NCBI RefSeq assembly: GCF_918697865.1
Contig: NZ_CAKKMV010000012.1
Span: 142,161 to 206,160, forward strand
DNA from: Massilia sp. Bi118
GTDB lineage: Bacteria > Pseudomonadota > Gammaproteobacteria > Burkholderiales > Burkholderiaceae_D
Direction: 5' to 3'
DNA length: 64,000 nucleotides
Positions 36,007 through 45,614 of this stretch are shown one piece after another. The notes beneath the pieces are model-generated. The model was not told the DNA's origin. It did no database searches and was given only the letters and a program-made list of their open reading frames with translations. How positions within the stretch are numbered: the first letter of the stretch is position 1; every line of letters starts with the position of its first letter. A program made the translations under genes and the position numbers.

Positions 36007-37386
36007 ATGACGGTCAATGACATACCACTGATATCGTTTTTCCAGCGGGTGCTCGATCCGCTGATCATCATGGGCACGCTGTACCTGTCCGCGCTGGTCT
36101 TCCACGAACCGTTCTCGGGCTACATGCTGGTGCTGATGATCCTGGCCTTCTTCATCTCGTCGGCCGTGTACCAGCACATCGATCCCTACCGCACCTGGCG
36201 CAGCGGGCGCATGTGGGCCTACGCGCGCGACACCGTGTTCGGCTGGGCCGTGACCCTGGCCGTGCTGTGGTTCCTCGGCTCGTCGAGCGGGCTGAAGTAC
36301 TTCTACGACGAACGCGTGCTGATCAGCTGGGCGATCGCCACCCCGGCGATCCTGCTGACCAGCCACATCGCGGCGCGCATGGCCAACTCACCGGGCCGCA
36401 GCAAGGAAGTGCGCTCGGTGGTGGTGGTCGGCGTCAACGATGTCGGCCTGAAATTCGCGCGCGTGGTCGAGCAGCACCCGAATCTGTTCATGGCGGTGCG
36501 CGGCTTCTTCGACGACCGCACCGACGACCGCATTCCTGCCGGCATGCATTATCCGATGCTGGGCAAGACCGGGGAGCTGGCGCAATACGTGCGCGAGCAC
36601 GGCACCAAGATGATCTTCATCAGCCAGCCGATCTCGGCCCAGCCGCGCATCCGCAAGCTGATCGACGAGCTGCAGGACACCACGGCCTCGGTCTATTTCC
36701 TGCCCGACGTCTACATCTTCGACCTGATGCAGGCGCGCTTCGACAACGTCGGCGGCATGCCGGTGATCGCCATCTGCGAGACGCCCTTCATGGGCCTGAA
36801 CAGCACCATCAAGCGCGCCTCCGACATCGTGCTGGCCTCGCTGATCCTGCTGCTGCTGGCGCCGCTGATGCTGGTGGTGGCCGCCGCCGTACGGATCAGC
36901 TCGCCGGGACCGGTGATCTTCCGCCAGCGCCGCTACGGCCTGTATGGCGACGAAATCATCGTCTACAAGTTCCGCTCGATGTCGGTGATGGAAAACGGCG
37001 CCGCCGTGACGCAGGCGCAAAAGAACGACGGCCGCGTGACGAAGATCGGCGGCTTCCTGCGCCGCACCTCGCTGGACGAGCTGCCGCAGTTCGTCAACGT
37101 GCTGCAGGGACGCATGAGCATCGTCGGCCCGCGCCCGCATGCGGTCGCGCACAACGAGCAATACCGCAAGCTGATCAAAGGCTACATGTTGCGCCACAAG
37201 GTCAAGCCGGGCATTACCGGTTGGGCCCAGGTCAATGGCCTGCGTGGTGAAACCGCCACGCTGGACAAGATGGAAGCGCGCATCCAGTACGACCTCGATT
37301 ACCTGCGCAACTGGTCCCTGTGGCTGGACCTGTGGATCGTATTGAAGACGGTCAAGGTAGTGCTGACGCGCGAGAACGCGTTTTGA
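36007..37386 (+). CDS. Undecaprenyl-phosphate glucose-type phosphotransferase
   Basis: 459-residue polyisoprenyl-phosphate sugar-1-phosphate transferase of the WcaJ/EpsB group. Four N-terminal membrane helices, a Rossmann-like CoA-binding-type middle domain (VVVVGVNDVG near 140), a fifth helix near 278-300, and the catalytic transferase domain with FRQRRYGLYG, YKFRSMSV, RTSLDELPQF.NVL.G.MSIVGPRPH, and KPGITGWAQV. It starts repeat-unit assembly by placing a sugar phosphate, probably glucose, on undecaprenyl phosphate. It begins 18 bp after epsL. Confidence 0.9.
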   Translation: MTVNDIPLISFFQRVLDPLIIMGTLYLSALVFHEPFSGYMLVLMILAFFISSAVYQHIDPYRTWRSGRMWAYARDTVFGWAVTLAVLWFLGSSSGLKYFYDERVLISWAIATPAILLTSHIAARMANSPGRSKEVRSVVVVGVNDVGLKFARVVEQHPNLFMAVRGFFDDRTDDRIPAGMHYPMLGKTGELAQYVREHGTKMIFISQPISAQPRIRKLIDELQDTTASVYFLPDVYIFDLMQARFDNVGGMPVIAICETPFMGLNSTIKRASDIVLASLILLLLAPLMLVVAAAVRISSPGPVIFRQRRYGLYGDEIIVYKFRSMSVMENGAAVTQAQKNDGRVTKIGGFLRRTSLDELPQFVNVLQGRMSIVGPRPHAVAHNEQYRKLIKGYMLRHKVKPGITGWAQVNGLRGETATLDKMEARIQYDLDYLRNWSLWLDLWIVLKTVKVVLTRENAF

Positions 37387-37429
37387 CCTTAACCGTAACT
37401 TAAAGGGGCGCATTCAAACGGATCGGCGC

Positions 37430-37457
37430 TTGCGGGTCCGGTTGGGCTGCGTAGAAT
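37430..37457 (+). promoter_or_regulatory. Possible sigma-70 promoter for gmd
   Basis: TTGCGG (37430-37435), a 16-bp spacer and TAGAAT (37452-37457) lie 41 bp before the gmd ATG in the 111-bp gap after the priming transferase. Confidence 0.4.
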
Positions 37458-37497
37458 AATTGATGAGAATGCAATATTTTGAAGGGCACGCCAGATC

Positions 37498-38613
37498 ATG
37501 AAAAAAGCGCTGATCACGGGAGTGACCGGGCAGGATGGTTCCTATCTCGCCGAGCTGCTGCTCGCCAAGGGCTACGAAGTACACGGGATCAAGCGGCGCG
37601 CTTCGCTGTTCAACACCGAGCGCATCGACCACATCTACCAGGATCCCCACGTCGAAAACAAGAATTTCTTCCTGCACTACGGCGACCTGTCGGATACCTC
37701 GAACCTGAACCGCATCATGTGCGAGGTCAAGCCGGACGAGGTCTATAACCTGGGCGCGATGAGCCATGTGGCGGTCTCTTTCGAATCGCCGGAATACACG
37801 GCCGACGTCGACGGCATCGGCACCCTGCGCCTGCTGGAAGCGATCCGCTTCCTGGGCCTGGAAAAGACGACCCGCTTCTACCAGGCCTCGACCTCCGAGC
37901 TCTACGGCCTGGTGCAGGAAACCCCGCAGCGCGAGACCACGCCTTTCTATCCGCGCAGCCCGTATGCGGTGGCCAAGCTCTACGCCTACTGGATCACGGT
38001 CAATTACCGCGAAGCCTATGGCATGTATGCCTGCAACGGCATCCTGTTCAACCACGAATCCCCGCGCCGCGGCGAAACCTTCGTCACCCGCAAGATCACC
38101 CGCGGCCTGGCGAACATCGCGCAGGGACTGGAGCAGCAGCTCTTCCTCGGCAACCTCGATGCGATGCGCGACTGGGGCCATGCGCGCGACTACGTCGAGA
38201 TGCAGTGGCTGATGCTGCAGCAGGACAAGCCCGAGGACTACGTGATTGCCACCGGGCGCCAGTACTCCGTGCGCTACTTCGTCGAGCTCGCCGCGCGCGA
38301 GCTGGGCATCGAACTCGCCTGGCAGGGCGAGGGCGTGAACGAACGCGGCGTGATCGCTTCCGTCACCGGCGATAAAGCGCCAGGGGTTGTGATAGGGCAA
38401 CCGATCGTCGCGGTCGATCCTCAATACTTCCGCCCGACGGAGGTCGATACGCTGCTGGGGGACCCGGGCAAGGCGCGCACGCGCCTGGGCTGGGAACCGC
38501 GCACCAGTTTCGAAGCGATGGTGCAGGAAATGGTGGCGACCGACCTGGACAAGGCGCGCCGCCACAAGCTGCTGGCATCGCATGGTTACGACGTTGCAAT
38601 TTCACTGGAGTGA
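37498..38613 (+). CDS. gmd: GDP-mannose 4,6-dehydratase
   Basis: 371-residue SDR-type dehydratase converting GDP-D-mannose to GDP-4-keto-6-deoxymannose, the first step toward GDP-L-fucose. The NADP motif [14 protein letters not shown], catalytic TSELYG and Y...K ([15 protein letters not shown]), and the [16 protein letters not shown] loop are all present. It is followed after 3 bp by the GDP-fucose synthase gene. Confidence 0.95.
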   Translation: MKKALITGVTGQDGSYLAELLLAKGYEVHGIKRRASLFNTERIDHIYQDPHVENKNFFLHYGDLSDTSNLNRIMCEVKPDEVYNLGAMSHVAVSFESPEYTADVDGIGTLRLLEAIRFLGLEKTTRFYQASTSELYGLVQETPQRETTPFYPRSPYAVAKLYAYWITVNYREAYGMYACNGILFNHESPRRGETFVTRKITRGLANIAQGLEQQLFLGNLDAMRDWGHARDYVEMQWLMLQQDKPEDYVIATGRQYSVRYFVELAARELGIELAWQGEGVNERGVIASVTGDKAPGVVIGQPIVAVDPQYFRPTEVDTLLGDPGKARTRLGWEPRTSFEAMVQEMVATDLDKARRHKLLASHGYDVAISLE

Positions 38614-38616
38614 ACG

Positions 38617-39597
38617 TTGACTACTCAGCCCCGGATCTACGTCGCCGGCCATAACGGCCTGGTCGGCTCGGCCATCGTGCGCATCCTGCGTGCGCAAGGC
38701 CACACGAATATCGTCACCCGCAGCCACAAGGAACTGGAACTGACCGACCAGGCCCAGGTACGCGAGTTCTTCCGCACCGAGCGCATCGACCAGGTCTACC
38801 TGGCCGCGGCGAAAGTGGGCGGCATCCACGCCAACAATACCTATCCGGCGGATTTCATCTACGACAACATGATGGTGCAGGCCAATGTCGTGCACGAAGC
38901 GCGCTTCAACGGCGTGCAGAAGCTGCTGTTCCTGGGCTCGTCCTGCATCTATCCGCGCATGGCGCCGCAGCCGATCAAGGAGGAGTACCTGATGAGCGGC
39001 ATGCTGGAGCCGACCAACGAACCCTATGCGATGGCGAAGATCGCCGGCATCAAGTTGTGCGAAAGCTACAACCGCCAGTACGGCACCGACTACCGCAGCG
39101 TGATGCCGACCAATCTCTACGGACCAGGCGACAACTACCACCCGGAAAACAGCCACGTGATCCCGGCCCTGATGCGGCGTTTCCATGAAGCCAGGATGAG
39201 CAATGCACCCGAAGTCGTGATCTGGGGCAGCGGCAAGCCGATGCGCGAGTTCCTCTACGTCGACGACATGGCGGCCGCCTGCGTCCACGTGATGAATCTC
39301 GACCACGACACCTATGCAAAGCACACCGACCCGATGCACTCGCACATCAACGTCGGCACCGGCGAGGATGTCACCATTGCCGACCTGGCGCGCCTGGTGG
39401 GCGACACCGTCGGCTACAGCGGCCGCATCGCCTTCGACACCAGCAAGCCGGACGGCACGCCGCGCAAGCTGCTGGACGTCTCGAAGCTGAAGCAGCTCGG
39501 CTGGCAGGCCAGCACGCCACTGCCGGAAGGTCTGAAACGCGCATATGCCGCCTTCGTCGAACTGACGGCAGCGGAACAGAATCGGGCTGCGGCCTGA
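38617..39597 (+). CDS. fcl: GDP-L-fucose synthase
   Basis: 326-residue epimerase/reductase making GDP-L-fucose from the gmd product. [10 protein letters not shown] near the N-terminus, AAKVGGI.AN, GSSCIYP, and catalytic YAMAKI are visible. The start is TTG with CTGGAG upstream, and the encoded N-terminus [13 protein letters not shown] has the normal family length. It is coupled to gmd and feeds fucose to the repeat unit. Confidence 0.95.
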   Translation: MTTQPRIYVAGHNGLVGSAIVRILRAQGHTNIVTRSHKELELTDQAQVREFFRTERIDQVYLAAAKVGGIHANNTYPADFIYDNMMVQANVVHEARFNGVQKLLFLGSSCIYPRMAPQPIKEEYLMSGMLEPTNEPYAMAKIAGIKLCESYNRQYGTDYRSVMPTNLYGPGDNYHPENSHVIPALMRRFHEARMSNAPEVVIWGSGKPMREFLYVDDMAAACVHVMNLDHDTYAKHTDPMHSHINVGTGEDVTIADLARLVGDTVGYSGRIAFDTSKPDGTPRKLLDVSKLKQLGWQASTPLPEGLKRAYAAFVELTAAEQNRAAA

Positions 39598-39607
39598 TCC
39601 GGCGGGA

Positions 39608-39677
39608 GCCGCACGCAAGCCTAAGGTTGAGTGTTAGGCGACGAACAGAGCCCCAAGCGTGCGGCACCCAGAATGCA
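39608..39677 (+). promoter_or_regulatory. Nested palindromes with a sigma-54-like promoter upstream of epsD
   Basis: GCCGCACGC (39608-39616) and GCGTGCGGC (39657-39665) form a 9-bp perfect outer repeat, and inside it GCCTAA/TTAGGC form a 6-bp repeat. Overlapping the right arm, CGGCAC-N-ATGC has GG (39663-39664) and GC (39675-39676) exactly 10 bp apart, as in -24/-12 promoters. Exosortase EPS genes elsewhere are controlled by RpoN with PrsK/PrsR, so an RpoN promoter here is plausible but not proven. Confidence 0.4.
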
Positions 39678-39753
39678 TCAGTAGCAGACTGAACAACGGA
39701 GACTTTTTGACCTCCCTGCATAAAAAGAGTTCCACCAACCCGAGGAAACTAAA

Positions 39754-40830
39754 GTGAACATACACCACCTGCCTGCCATGAAAACGACATCTGCTCCCTC
39801 CACTCGCAAGCGCGTGCTGTGCGCCGCGCTGATCCTGGTTGCGGCAAGCTTGAGCGCATGCGGCGACAAGGCAAAGGAAAAGAAACCGGGACAAGCCCTG
39901 GCCAGCGTCAACGGCGAGGAAGTCACCGTGCTGCAGCTGAACGAGGAGCTGCAGCGCGCCGGCGTCACGGCAGCCCAGCAGGAAACCGCCAGCAAGCAAT
40001 TGCTGCAGGTCCTGATCGACCGCCAGCTGCTGCAGGAGGCGGCGGCCAAGGAAAACCTGGACCGCGACCCCAAGGTCATGCAGGCGATCGACCGCGCCAA
40101 ATCGCTGATCATCGCCCAGGCCTATCTGCAAAAACGCGTGGGCAACACGAACAAGCCCACGGCGAAAGAGGTGGAAGACTACTTCAACGCGCATCCCGAA
40201 TTCTTCTCCAACCGCAAGCAATTCAGCATGAACGAAATCGTGATCGCCGCCAACGACCTCACGCCTGAGGTGCGCGCCGCGGCCGATGGCGCCAAGTCGC
40301 TGGAAGAGGTCGCGGTGTGGATGGACGCGCACAAGATCAAGTACGGACGCACCCAGATCACCCGCAGCACCGCCGACGTGCCGCCGCAGCTGTCGTCCAA
40401 GCTGCTCGGCATGCCGAAGGGACAGCTGTTCGTGGTCAAGGAAGGCCAGCGCGCGATGTTCATTTCCGTGACCGAGGTCAAGGACGCGCCGGTCACGCTT
40501 GCCGTCGCCGGCCCGCAGATCGAACAGTTCCTGGTCAACAAGAAGAACAAGGAACTGGCCAACGCCGAGCTGCAGCGCCTGCGCGCCGACGCCAAGATCG
40601 AATACATCAACAAGTCGATGATGCCGGATCCGAAATCCGCGCCGACCCTGCCGGCGGGCGCCGCCCCGACCAGCGCGGTGGCCGGCGCCGAGGCGGCGCC
40701 GGTTGCCGACCAGAATGGCGGAGCGCCGGGCGCCGCCACGCCGGCAGGCGCCGGCGCCACCCCGGCGCCAGGGGCCGAGGCGAATACCGACAAGGCAGCG
40801 CTGGACCGCGGCGTCGCCGGGCTGAAGTGA
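39754..40830 (+). CDS. epsD: EpsD-family peptidyl-prolyl cis-trans isomerase lipoprotein
   Basis: 358 residues. A signal peptide ends in the lipobox LSAC near residue 37; the rest resembles SurA/PpiC-type chaperone-isomerases (LASVNGEEVTVLQLNEEL start, parvulin-like segment near 145-240) with an Ala/Pro-rich tail. EpsD proteins accompany exosortase-B EPS clusters and probably help fold export components in the periplasm. The GTG at 39754 is chosen because GAGGA lies 7 bases upstream; an ATG at 39778 lacks one. Confidence 0.85.
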   Translation: MNIHHLPAMKTTSAPSTRKRVLCAALILVAASLSACGDKAKEKKPGQALASVNGEEVTVLQLNEELQRAGVTAAQQETASKQLLQVLIDRQLLQEAAAKENLDRDPKVMQAIDRAKSLIIAQAYLQKRVGNTNKPTAKEVEDYFNAHPEFFSNRKQFSMNEIVIAANDLTPEVRAAADGAKSLEEVAVWMDAHKIKYGRTQITRSTADVPPQLSSKLLGMPKGQLFVVKEGQRAMFISVTEVKDAPVTLAVAGPQIEQFLVNKKNKELANAELQRLRADAKIEYINKSMMPDPKSAPTLPAGAAPTSAVAGAEAAPVADQNGGAPGAATPAGAGATPAPGAEANTDKAALDRGVAGLK

Positions 40831-40864
40831 TACGTTCAACATTGATCAAAAAGAGGGAACAAAA

Positions 40865-41653
40865 ATGAAACGACTCGTACACTGGATGATCGCAGCAACC
40901 CTGGCACTCGCCGCCGGCTTTACCAGCGCGGCCGAAGTCGTGCTCGGCCCGGGCGACGTGGTCAAGGCATCGGTCTATGGCAGCCCGGACCTGGCCACCG
41001 AGACCCGCGTCTCGGAAGCCGGCAGCATGACTTTCCCGCTGCTGGGCGAAGTGCAGGTCGGCGGCCTGACCACGCAGCAGGCCGAGAAGAAGATCGGCGG
41101 GCTGCTGGAGAAGGGCGGCTACCTCAAGAAGGCCCAGGTCAACCTCTTGATCACCACGCTGGCCAGCCAGCAGGTGTCGGTGCTGGGCCAGGTCAACCGG
41201 CCGGGCCGCTATCCGATCGAAGGTAAACGCAAGGTGCTCGATCTGCTGGCGATTGCCGGCGGCGCCAACGCAGAAGGAAGCGACATGGTTACCCTGGTGC
41301 GCACCCGTAACGGCACCACCACCCGCGAAACCATCGACATCGTCGACATGGTGCGCAAGGGCGAACTGAACCGCGACTACGAAGTGGCCGGCGGCGACAT
41401 CATCTTCGTCGAGCGCGCCCCGCGCGCCTACATCACCGGCGAAGTGAACCGTCCGGGTCCGTTCCGCATCGAGCGCGCCATGACCGTGCAGCAGGCCCTG
41501 TCGGCCGGCGGCGGCCTGACCCCGCGCGGCACCCAGCGCGGCCTGCGCGTGACCCGCAAGGATGCGAGCGGCGTGGCGCATACGATCGACGTGAAGAACG
41601 ACGACCTGGTCCAGACCGATGATGTAATCACTGTAAAAGAAAGCTGGTTCTAA
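40865..41653 (+). CDS. epsE: EpsE polysaccharide export protein
   Basis: 262 residues with a signal peptide (cleavage near SAA) and the polysaccharide export domain followed by two SLBB-type repeats (QVSVLGQVNRPGRYPIEG and RAYITGEVNRPGPFRIE). It is a Wza-family protein forming the outer-membrane or periplasmic export channel. No lipobox Cys is visible, unlike E. coli Wza. GAGGGAAC lies before the ATG. A strong hairpin separates it from epsF. Confidence 0.88.
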   Translation: MKRLVHWMIAATLALAAGFTSAAEVVLGPGDVVKASVYGSPDLATETRVSEAGSMTFPLLGEVQVGGLTTQQAEKKIGGLLEKGGYLKKAQVNLLITTLASQQVSVLGQVNRPGRYPIEGKRKVLDLLAIAGGANAEGSDMVTLVRTRNGTTTRETIDIVDMVRKGELNRDYEVAGGDIIFVERAPRAYITGEVNRPGPFRIERAMTVQQALSAGGGLTPRGTQRGLRVTRKDASGVAHTIDVKNDDLVQTDDVITVKESWF

Positions 41654-41660
41654 GGTAATC

Positions 41661-41690
41661 GAGGCCCCGGCTCGCCGGGGTCTCTTTGTT
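41661..41690 (+). terminator. Strong hairpin with T-rich tail between epsE and epsF
   Basis: GAGGCCCCGG (41661-41670) and CCGGGGTCTC (41675-41684) pair over 10 bp with one G-T pair around a CTCG tetraloop, followed by TTTGTT. It lies inside the eps gene run and would reduce transcription into epsF. Confidence 0.6.
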
Positions 41691-41716
41691 CCACCCCGTT
41701 TTGAAAAAGGTTCAAC

Positions 41717-43126
41717 ATGAACGTCCATCAATTCCTGCTGATCTTGCTTGCACGGAAGAAGATCATTCTGACGACCCTGCTGGTCACGGTTGCGCTGGCC
41801 CTCGGGGTCAGCCTGATCCAGGCCAAGACCTACAAGGCGACAGCATCCGTTCTGTTGAACTACAAGGGCGTGGATCCGCTGACCGGCCTGACCATGCCGG
41901 GCCAGCTGCTGCCTGGCTACATGGCCACCCAGATCGACATCATCAGCAGCAAGAACGTGGCCTTGCGGGTGGTCGATGCGCTGCATCTGGCCAACAGCTC
42001 GGCCGTCGTCCAGCAGTTCAACGACGATACCGGCGGCCAGGGCTCGGTGCGCGACTGGCTCGCCGACCTGCTGCTGAAGAAGCTCGAGATCGTGCCTTCG
42101 CGCGAATCCTCGGTGGTCGAGATCAGCTTCAAGGGCGCCGATCCCGCCTTCGCGGCGGCGGTCGCCAATGCCTTCGCCGACGAGTACGAGAAGATTTCGG
42201 TCCAGCTCAAGACCCAGCCGGCCAAGAAGGCGTCGTCGTATTTCAATGAACAGACCAAGCAGCTGCGCGACAACCTCGAAGCCGCCCAGGCCAGATTGTC
42301 CAAATACCAGCAGGAGAAGGGCATCGTCAGCCTGGACAACAACCGCGTCGACGTCGAACTGTCGCGTCTGAACGAACTGTCCGGCCAGCTGGTCCAGGCC
42401 CAGACCGCCGCCATGGAAGGCAATTCGCGCCAGGCCGCCGCCGGCTCGGCCCTGACTTCGCCGGACGTGGCCAACAATGCCCTGATCCAGCAAATGCGCG
42501 CCAACCTGGCGACCGCCGAAGGCAAGTTCGCCGACACCTCGCAGCGCTACGGCCGCAATCACCCGAGCTATATGGCCGCCAAGGCCGAGCTGGACAAGGT
42601 GCGCGGCGAGCTGAACGCCGCCCTCGGCACCGTGTCGCGCAGCGTCGGCGCCAACGCCCAGGTGCTGCGCGCCCGCGAATCCGAACTGCGCACCGCCGTG
42701 GCCGAGCAAAAGGCCAAGGTGCTGCAGCTGAACCGCGCCCGCGACGAACTCGGCGTGCTGTTGAAAGATCTCGACAGCGCCCAGCGCGCCTTCGACGCCG
42801 CTTCCCAGCGCTTCTCGCAGACCCGCATCGAGGCCCAGTCAGAGCAGTCCGACATCTCCTTGCTGAACCCGGCCGTGCCGCCGACCGAACCGGCAGGCCC
42901 GCGCGTGCTGCTGAACACCCTGATCGGCATCCTGGCCGGTACCGTGCTGGGCGTTGGCCTGGCCCTGCTGCTGGAACTGCTGAACCGCCCGGTGCGCTCG
43001 CCGGACGACGTCAAGGACATGCTGGGCATTCCGGTGCTCGGCACCATCGAATGGAAGCAGGCCGGCCCCCGTACCGGCGGCATCCGTTCGCTGATGAACT
43101 CGCGCCGCCTGCTGCGACTGAACTGA
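41717..43126 (+). CDS. epsF: EpsF chain-length determinant protein
   Basis: 469-residue Wzz-type polysaccharide co-polymerase. An N-terminal Wzz domain with the first membrane helix (about 19-37), long coiled-coil stretches (about 170-350), and a C-terminal helix near 390-415 followed by [22 protein letters not shown]. It sets chain length with the EpsG-like protein. The ATG is 13 bp after an AAAAAGG run. The next gene starts 13 bp downstream. Confidence 0.88.
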   Translation: MNVHQFLLILLARKKIILTTLLVTVALALGVSLIQAKTYKATASVLLNYKGVDPLTGLTMPGQLLPGYMATQIDIISSKNVALRVVDALHLANSSAVVQQFNDDTGGQGSVRDWLADLLLKKLEIVPSRESSVVEISFKGADPAFAAAVANAFADEYEKISVQLKTQPAKKASSYFNEQTKQLRDNLEAAQARLSKYQQEKGIVSLDNNRVDVELSRLNELSGQLVQAQTAAMEGNSRQAAAGSALTSPDVANNALIQQMRANLATAEGKFADTSQRYGRNHPSYMAAKAELDKVRGELNAALGTVSRSVGANAQVLRARESELRTAVAEQKAKVLQLNRARDELGVLLKDLDSAQRAFDAASQRFSQTRIEAQSEQSDISLLNPAVPPTEPAGPRVLLNTLIGILAGTVLGVGLALLLELLNRPVRSPDDVKDMLGIPVLGTIEWKQAGPRTGGIRSLMNSRRLLRLN

Positions 43127-43139
43127 CCGAGGACCGATT

Positions 43140-44009
43140 ATGAATTCTCCGATGCTATCCGCCGTCCCCGCCGACCACGCCGCCGAAATGAGCATGGGCG
43201 CGCTCCTGCTCGATTCCGGCAAGCTCAATCCCGAAGATGCGGAGCGCGTGCTGCGCATGCAGAAGGAAACCGGGATCCGCTTCGGCGAAGCGGCCGTGCG
43301 CCTGGGCCTGGTGAGCGAGGACGACATCCAGCAGATGCTGGCGCGCCAGTTCTCCTATCCCTATCTGCAGAAAGGGCAGGCCGGCCTGTCGCCCAAGCTG
43401 ATCGCGGCCTACGAGCCGTTCTCGCCGCAGGTGGAATCGCTGCGCGCGATCCGCAGCCAGCTGATGCTGCGCTGGTTCGCACGCGGACGGCGCGCCCTGG
43501 CCATCGTCGGCGTCGACCAGGACGACGGCGCGGCGCTGTTCGCTGCCAACCTGGCGATCGTGTTTTCGCAACTGGGCGAGCAGACCCTGCTGGTGGACGC
43601 CAACCTGCGCGCCCCGCGCCAGCAGGATGCGTTCGCGATCAAGCCGCGCGCCGGCCTGTCCGATTTGCTGGCCGGACGCGCCGACCTCGACGTGATTGCC
43701 CGCGTGCCGGCCTTCGTCGACCTGTCGGTAATGCCGGCCGGGACCCTGCCGCCGAACCCGCAGGAACTGCTGGCGCGCGAAGGCTTCCGCAACCTCAATA
43801 CCCAGCTCGAGAGCCGCTACGACATCGTGCTGTACGACGTGCCGCCTTTCCAGGCCGGCGTCGACGCGGTGGCGGTGGCGAGCCGCGCCGGCGGCGCGCT
43901 GCTGGTCACGCGCAAGAACTACACCCGCATCTCGCACATCGGCCGCACCGCCGAGCAGCTGGTCGACGCCGGCTGCGAGATCCTCGGTTCGGTGGTGATG
44001 GAGTTCTGA
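43140..44009 (+). CDS. epsG: EpsG-type chain-length protein with a degenerate kinase site
   Basis: 289 residues in the EpsG position of the locus. An N-terminal region (about 15-90) resembles the small domain shared with GspE/MshE proteins. The bacterial tyrosine kinase domain follows, but the P-loop reads G124-VDQDDG130-A131-A132 where Gly-(Arg/Lys)-(Ser/Thr) is expected, and the Walker A' motif reads LLVDANLR where DxD is usual. No C-terminal Tyr cluster is present. It may therefore not hydrolyse ATP (inference) and could act as a structural partner of EpsF. Confidence 0.82.
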   Translation: MNSPMLSAVPADHAAEMSMGALLLDSGKLNPEDAERVLRMQKETGIRFGEAAVRLGLVSEDDIQQMLARQFSYPYLQKGQAGLSPKLIAAYEPFSPQVESLRAIRSQLMLRWFARGRRALAIVGVDQDDGAALFAANLAIVFSQLGEQTLLVDANLRAPRQQDAFAIKPRAGLSDLLAGRADLDVIARVPAFVDLSVMPAGTLPPNPQELLAREGFRNLNTQLESRYDIVLYDVPPFQAGVDAVAVASRAGGALLVTRKNYTRISHIGRTAEQLVDAGCEILGSVVMEF

Positions 44010-44010
44010 G

Positions 44011-44916
44011 ATGAATACGCTGGCCATCCGTTCGATGCAGCAGATACGTGCCGCACTGCCCGAATGGTGGCCGGTGCTGCTGGGCCTGGCCGTGCTGTTC
44101 GTGCCGACCTTCTACGACCTGTTCACCGGCGCCTGGGTCGGCGAAGAGCAGGGCCACGGCCCGATCATCTTCGGCCTGGCCTTGTGGCTGATCTACCGCA
44201 AATGGCCGGAGATGCTGGCCGCCACCACGCCGCCGCGCGTCCACTGGGCCGGCTGGCCCATCCTCGTGTTCGGCCTGCTGTGCCACACGCTGGGCCGCTC
44301 GCAGAAGATCCTGATGCTGGAAGTCCTGTCCATCATCCTGGTGATGATGGCGGTGCTGCTGGTCAAGCGCGGCGGACGCGCGCTGGGCGTGCTGTGGTTC
44401 CCCTTCTTCTTCATGATCTTCATGGTGCCGCTGCCCAGCGAATTCGTGGCCGCGGTGACGATGCCGATGAAGATGGCGGTGTCCTGGGCCACCGAGCACA
44501 TCCTGTTCGCCTTCGGCTACCCGATCAGCCGCTCCGGCGTGATCCTGCAGATCGGCCAGTACCAGCTGCTGGTGGCGGACGCCTGCGCCGGCCTGCAGAC
44601 CCTACTGACCCTGGAAGCGCTGGGCCTGTTCTACCTGAACCTGATGCGCCATCCGTCGGCCTTCCGCAACATCGGCCTGGCGATCTTCATCATCCCGATT
44701 TCCTTCTCGGCCAACGTGATCCGCGTGATCGTGCTGACCCTGATCACCTATTACTACGGCGACGCCGCGGGGCAGGGCTTCCTGCACGGCTTTGCCGGCA
44801 TGGTGCTGTTCGTCACGGCGCTGGTGCTGATCCTGGCTATCGACTCGGCCCTGCAGTGGTACATCCGGCGCAAGGAAAGCACGACGACGCCCTTGCGCAC
44901 GAAGGAGGCCGCATGA
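44011..44916 (+). CDS. xrtB: Exosortase B
   Basis: 301-residue integral membrane transpeptidase-like enzyme (EpsH/XrtB) that sorts PEP-CTERM proteins, with about eight helices. The predicted catalytic triad is C192 (VADACAGLQTL), R238 (SANVIRVIVL) and H259 (FLHGFAG). An EEQGHGPII motif marks the first periplasmic loop, as in XrtB. It starts 2 bp after epsG and its stop overlaps epsI (ATGA). No PEP-CTERM substrate is encoded in the window. Confidence 0.93.
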   Translation: MNTLAIRSMQQIRAALPEWWPVLLGLAVLFVPTFYDLFTGAWVGEEQGHGPIIFGLALWLIYRKWPEMLAATTPPRVHWAGWPILVFGLLCHTLGRSQKILMLEVLSIILVMMAVLLVKRGGRALGVLWFPFFFMIFMVPLPSEFVAAVTMPMKMAVSWATEHILFAFGYPISRSGVILQIGQYQLLVADACAGLQTLLTLEALGLFYLNLMRHPSAFRNIGLAIFIIPISFSANVIRVIVLTLITYYYGDAAGQGFLHGFAGMVLFVTALVLILAIDSALQWYIRRKESTTTPLRTKEAA

Positions 44917-45605
44917 ACCGCAGATTCGTTGCCAGTATCGTGCTGGGCCTGGCAATGGCCGGGACCACGGCCCTGACCGCGGCCCTGACGCCCAAGCAGA
45001 AGATCGCCGACGCCAAGGCCAACTTCAGCCTCGACACCATGATCCCGACGCGCTTCGCCGGCTGGACCGTCGACGCCAGCGTGGTGCCGCTCACGCCCGA
45101 GCCCTCGCAGAAGGAAATGATCGCGGCGCTCTACGACCAGACCCTGTCGCGCACCTATGTGAACGCCCAGGGGCAGCGGGTGATGCTGTCGATCGCCTAC
45201 GGCGGCGACCAGAGCAAGCAGTTGCAGCTGCACCTGCCCGAAGTCTGCTACGTGGCCCAGGGCTTCGACATGCTCAAGAACCATACCGACCAGCTGGCGA
45301 CCAGCTACGGCACGGTACCGGTCAAGCGCCTGGTGGCGCGCCAGAACACGCGCAACGAGCCGATCACCTACTGGGTCACGATCGGCGACAAGGCCGTGAT
45401 GTCGGGCGTGGAGCAGAAAATGTCGCGCCTCATGTACGGCCTGTCGGGCCGGATTCCGGACGGCATGCTGGTGCGCGTTTCCACCCTGGGAACGGACGAG
45501 GCCGGCGCGTATGCGCTGCAGGACCGCTTCGTCAACGAGATGCTCGGCGCCCTCGACAAGAACGGCAGGGCTCGCCTGCTGGGCGCCGCCACCACGCACG
45601 GATAA
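44913..45605 (+). CDS. epsI: Exosortase-associated protein EpsI
   Basis: 230 residues with a single N-terminal membrane anchor/signal (about 5-25) and a periplasmic domain carrying the conserved HLPEVCYVAQGF motif and TYWVTIGDK. EpsI proteins always accompany exosortases and are needed for their pathway, though the chemistry is unclear. The ATG overlaps the xrtB stop, with GGAGG upstream. Confidence 0.9.
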   Translation: MNRRFVASIVLGLAMAGTTALTAALTPKQKIADAKANFSLDTMIPTRFAGWTVDASVVPLTPEPSQKEMIAALYDQTLSRTYVNAQGQRVMLSIAYGGDQSKQLQLHLPEVCYVAQGFDMLKNHTDQLATSYGTVPVKRLVARQNTRNEPITYWVTIGDKAVMSGVEQKMSRLMYGLSGRIPDGMLVRVSTLGTDEAGAYALQDRFVNEMLGALDKNGRARLLGAATTHG

Positions 45606-45614
45606 GGGCTTGCT

